Origin: 13-1-40CM-64-14 sp036393975
GTDB taxonomy: Bacteria > Sysuimicrobiota > Sysuimicrobiia > Sysuimicrobiales > Kaftiobacteriaceae
DNA length: 25,002 bases
Direction of reading: 5' to 3'
Assembly (NCBI GenBank): GCA_036393975.1
Contig: DASWFZ010000216.1
Span: 1 to 25,002, forward strand
Part shown: piece by piece, positions 22,860-25,002 of the stretch
How the letters are laid out: every line of letters starts with the position of its first letter
Position numbering within the stretch: position 1 is the first letter of the stretch
The notes under the pieces: generated by a model
Databases searched by the model: none
What the model was told of the DNA's origin: nothing
The model's input: only the letters and a program-made list of their open reading frames with translations
Made by a program: the position numbers and the translations under genes

Positions 22860-23536
22860 TCGTCCGCGATGCGGTACCCGACCCCATAGACGGTCTGGAC
22901 ATACTGGGGCTTGTGGGGGTTCGGCTCGAGTTTGCGGCGGATGTTCTTGATGTGCGCGTCGATCGCCCGCTCGTAGGATTCGAACGCGACACCGTGCAGA
23001 CGATCCAGCAACTGCCCTCGCGTCAAAATCCGACCGGGCTGCTGCGCCAGTGCGGCCAGGATCTGGAACTCTGTGGGGGTTAAGGGCACAACCCTAGGCC
23101 CCATGGTCACGCGCATCCGCGGCATGTCCAGCGTGAGATCTTTCACGCGGATCGTCTCCGCCCCCCCACGCGCAGGGTCTGACCGACGCAGGACCGCGCG
23201 CACTCGGGCGACAAGCTCCTTGGGGCTGAACGGCTTGCTGATGTAATCGTCCGCCCCCAGTTCCAGACCGATCAACTTGTCCGTCTCGTCCGTGCGTGCG
23301 GTGAGCATGATAATGGGGACCTGGGAGGTTTTCCGCAACGTCCGCGCCACGTCCAGCCCATCCACCTTCGGCAGCTTCAGGTCCAAGACGATGAGTTGCG
23401 GCTTGGCCGTTCGCGCGGCGGTCAGCGCGGCCTCTCCATCGGCGGCACTGACCACGGTAAAGCCCGCTCGCTCTAGATAGTCGCGCGCGATCTTGACGAT
23501 CTTCGGTTCATCATCGACGACGAGGATAGTTGGCAT
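22856..23536 (-). CDS. OmpR/PhoB-family two-component response regulator
   Basis: The 226-residue protein has a receiver domain (about 3-116) with the acidic pair Asp8-Asp9, phosphoacceptor Asp52 (LIVLDLKLPKVDG), Thr79 and Lys101, followed by a winged-helix DNA-binding domain (about 130-224) with the usual LTPTEFQILAAL and RAIDAHIKNIRRKL recognition-helix blocks. This subfamily binds tandem direct repeats with 11-bp spacing. It pairs with the kinase encoded next. The start at 23534-23536 lacks an obvious Shine-Dalgarno; the 85-base leader carries a long-range inverted repeat (23567-23574 with 23607-23614). Confidence 0.96.
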   Translation of the reverse strand: MPTILVVDDEPKIVKIARDYLERAGFTVVSAADGEAALTAARTAKPQLIVLDLKLPKVDGLDVARTLRKTSQVPIIMLTARTDETDKLIGLELGADDYISKPFSPKELVARVRAVLRRSDPARGGAETIRVKDLTLDMPRMRVTMGPRVVPLTPTEFQILAALAQQPGRILTRGQLLDRLHGVAFESYERAIDAHIKNIRRKLEPNPHKPQYVQTVYGVGYRIADE

Positions 23537-23566
23537 GGTCCGCTGTGCGCGCCCCTATCTGGTAGA

Positions 23567-23614
23567 CGGGGAGGGCGGCATGGATCGAAACTGCATCGTC
23601 CAGCCACCCTCCCC
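23567..23614. repeat. Long-loop inverted repeat between membrane protein and regulator genes
   Basis: GGGGAGGG (23567-23574) and CCCTCCCC (23607-23614) are exact inverted arms around a 32-base loop in the 85-base gap upstream of the regulator start. It could form a transcript hairpin separating the first gene's message from the rest, but low-complexity G/C tracts like this also arise by chance. Confidence 0.3.
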
Positions 23615-23621
23615 CGCGAAC

Positions 23622-23978
23622 TCAAACGGTCCCGGTTTGCTGCTTTCCCTCGTGTGCCCGGCGATGCCATTCTTCAAGATCCGCAGGCGCCCCTCTCCCG
23701 CAGTGGCGGTAGCCGCCCCAGGAGTGCCAGAACAGGCCGCGCAACAGACCGAAGAACAGGAAAATGAACAGCAGCGGGAACAGGAACCCGAACCCAAATG
23801 GGTGGTGCCAGTATGGACCGTAGTACGGACCGTACGGGTACGGGCCGCTACCCGGCGGTGCGACCGTCTGTCCGCTCTGCGCCACTCCTTGTGCAATGCC
23901 GGCGTTGTAGGCGAGACCCGCCGCCCCCGCCACCAGCAGCACCAACAGTAGAATCCCTACAAGACCTCGTGGACCCAT
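23622..23978 (-). CDS. Small membrane protein, Tyr/Pro/Gly-rich, upstream of the two-component genes
   Basis: From the ATG at 23976-23978, which has an excellent AAAGGAGG Shine-Dalgarno, the product is 118 residues. Residues 6-24 form a transmembrane helix or uncleaved signal, then comes GIAQGVAQ and a Pro/Gly/Tyr-rich extracytoplasmic stretch (about 40-62, PYPYGPYYGPY and HHPFGFGF), a second hydrophobic helix (about 64-84, rich in Phe and Leu), and a short charged tail with LEEWHRRAHEG. I do not recognise a named family, though similar small proteins preceding regulator/kinase pairs are familiar in high-GC Gram-positive and Chloroflexota-type genomes. It may be an accessory protein for the kinase or a member of its regulon. 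The frame upstream of 23978 is not coding. Confidence 0.85.
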   Translation of the reverse strand: MGPRGLVGILLLVLLVAGAAGLAYNAGIAQGVAQSGQTVAPPGSGPYPYGPYYGPYWHHPFGFGFLFPLLFIFLFFGLLRGLFWHSWGGYRHCGRGAPADLEEWHRRAHEGKQQTGTV

Positions 23979-24012
23979 GGTCAATCCTCCTTTTGACTCT
24001 TCAATCGATCCT

Positions 24013-24018
24013 ATTATC
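24013..24018 (-). promoter_or_regulatory. Possible -10 element of the membrane protein/regulator/kinase operon
   Basis: On the minus strand this reads GATAAT, five of six matches to TATAAT, 35 bases before the ATG of the small membrane protein. A proper -35 is not seen at 16-18 bases; instead the upstream position is filled by two direct repeats (24029-24044), the usual arrangement for an activator-dependent promoter. Confidence 0.4.
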
Positions 24019-24028
24019 AACGTAAAAG

Positions 24029-24044
24029 GTGAACGCACTGTGAA
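24029..24044 (-). promoter_or_regulatory. Candidate response regulator box: two direct repeats at 11-bp spacing
   Basis: On the minus strand TTCAC occurs twice, 11 bases apart (TTCACAGTGCG then TTCACC). OmpR/PhoB-family regulators bind two repeats with 11-bp centre-to-centre spacing, often in the -35 region, and here the second repeat lies ten bases upstream of the candidate -10. The site precedes the operon that encodes exactly such a regulator, so autoregulation is a reasonable inference. Confidence 0.4.
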
Positions 24045-24168
24045 GGCACCAAGGAGACACAATGAAACGACCGCGTGGTGTTACGGGGGATGACTACCTA
24101 TAGCAGCGCCAGTCCGGAGCGGAACGTACTCTAAACCTCGAGGCCCCGACGACCGCGGTACGCACCAC

Positions 24169-25002
24169 CTAGCGCGTACGGGGCAACGGCGCGGTAATCA
24201 GACCGGTGCCAAAATCCATCCGCGCGGCGCGCAGGTAGGCAAACGCTGTATCCGCGATCTGGGCGGCATCGGTCGACGAGAGAGGCCGCTGGTTGCCGAC
24301 CCGCCCCGTCGCGTACCCCTCCCGGTAGAACACGGTGGTCGTCAATGTGGTGAGGACCGGAGAAAGCTGCACCTGCAACATTCCCTGGCCCCAGGTAATC
24401 ATCCAGTGGCGTCCGGCGACCTCCGTCGTTAGGACCTCCGTTGCCGTCTCCATCATCGGCTGATGGACCTCATAGAGTCCCCGCGGATCACCCGCGGGGA
24501 CAAGGGCGATGCTGTCCACCGCAGCGAGGCGGACGCGGACCCGCGCATCCTGAGAGGGTCGGAACTCGGCCAACCCAAGCCGGCGTCTGGTTTGCGCGCG
24601 CAAATCGGTCAGGACATGAAACCGCCGCTCGATCTCCCCCGCAGGCAAGTCCGCAGGGAATGAGACGGTCCGGACGCCGCCACGCGGCCACCACCCGAAC
24701 GCCGTCCGAGTTCATCACCAGCGGCAGGGGCTCCCCTCGCAAATGGATCTCCGCCTCGACGGGTTCGCCGTCCAGGATGGTGAGGACCCGTCCGCTTATG
24801 ATTTCCTGTTCCGTGACGGCGGTCAGTCGCAGTTCCTCTTCGTCAAGGAATTGGAACGCATACTCGATGGCGTATCCGTAATCGGCGAGCAACCGCTGGG
24901 AGGTGATCTGGAGCGACCAGACGCTGGCGCGCTGGAAGCGCAGAACGGAGGGCACAGTCCTCCCGCCCCGAGCGTCACCCTGGGTGGCGCGCGCCGTCGC
25001 CG
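24169..25002 (-). pseudogene. Unrecognised, probably exported protein gene broken by a frameshift; 5' end outside window
   Basis: Two minus-strand frames look like one gene. The upstream frame is open from the window edge (about 25000) and reads as ordinary protein until about 24675-24700 (YGYAIEYAFQFLDEEE, ISGRVLTILDGEPVEAEIHL, NSDGVRVVAAW). After that it turns into Cys/Pro/Arg-rich sequence typical of a shadow frame. At the same place the next frame begins to read like protein (GGVRTVSFPADLPAGEIERRF, through RLAAVDSIALVPAGDP and TEVLTTEVAGRHWMITWGQG) and continues to the TAG at 24169-24171. Joining them needs a single +1 shift. The residues before the GTG at 24953-24955 (ATARATQGDARGG) look like a region just after a signal peptide. 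I do not recognise a family; the mix of beta-strand-like segments and a helical middle suggests a lipoprotein- or binding-type exported protein. A sequencing error would make it an intact gene. Confidence 0.6.

Larger units (their letters stand above)
23979..24168. other. Intergenic region upstream of the two-component operon
   Basis: About 190 bases holding the candidate promoter and repeats of the operon and, on the plus strand, a 13-codon reading frame (24062-24103) preceded by AAGGAG. The stretch 24104-24168 shows nothing recognised. Confidence 0.5.

Overview
The window is a gene-dense, high-GC stretch of bacterial chromosome. GTG starts are frequent, several genes have clear Shine-Dalgarno sequences, and many junctions overlap by 4 bases (ATGA or GTGA). 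No gap exceeds about 240 bases. I saw no rRNA, tRNA, CRISPR array, insertion sequence or phage gene. The content (a Liv-type ABC importer, CoA-ligase and flavoenzyme catabolism, an M42 peptidase, an archaeal-type adenosine-specific kinase, a PuuD-like membrane oxidase) suits an uncultured soil, sediment or thermophile lineage such as Chloroflexota, Armatimonadota or a relative. That placement is a guess from gene content; the sequence does not prove it.

Layout. 1-2958: the end of a small exported protein and its terminator, then a group II PLP-dependent decarboxylase running convergently into an M42 aminopeptidase. 3169-7401 (minus strand): a small protein with a carboxypeptidase-regulatory/transthyretin-like segment; a tight operon of class III aminotransferase, short-chain dehydrogenase (SDR) and exported intradiol-dioxygenase-like protein; and an exported trypsin-like protease. 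7534-10163 (plus): a histidinol dehydrogenase family enzyme outside any his operon, then an alpha-oxoamine synthase. 10273-18577 (plus): an apparent eight-gene unit with a complete branched-chain-amino-acid-type ABC importer (binding protein, two permeases, two ATPases), an HpaB/4-hydroxybutyryl-CoA-dehydratase-family enzyme, an SDR and a PaaK-type CoA ligase. 18667-21714 (plus): a YcaQ/AlkZ-like DNA glycosylase homologue, a PuuD-like membrane protein with a C-terminal cytochrome c domain, and an adenosine-specific kinase. 21723-23978 (minus): a small Tyr/Pro/Gly-rich membrane protein, an OmpR-type response regulator and a histidine kinase with a very short extracytoplasmic loop. 24169-25002 (minus): an unrecognised protein gene broken by a frameshift and running off the window.

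How the genes fit together. The clearest system is 10273-18577. I infer that an organic acid is imported, activated by the CoA ligase, and processed by the flavoenzyme-family protein and the SDR. By my alignment from memory, the flavoenzyme-family member resembles 4-hydroxybutyryl-CoA dehydratase but lacks its three iron-sulfur cysteines, so its reaction is open. The second theme is the membrane protein/regulator/kinase operon: a pair of 11-bp-spaced repeats upstream of its first gene suggests autoregulation, and the kinase layout suggests sensing at the membrane. Functions rest on motif reading and remembered family features; no database search was run.
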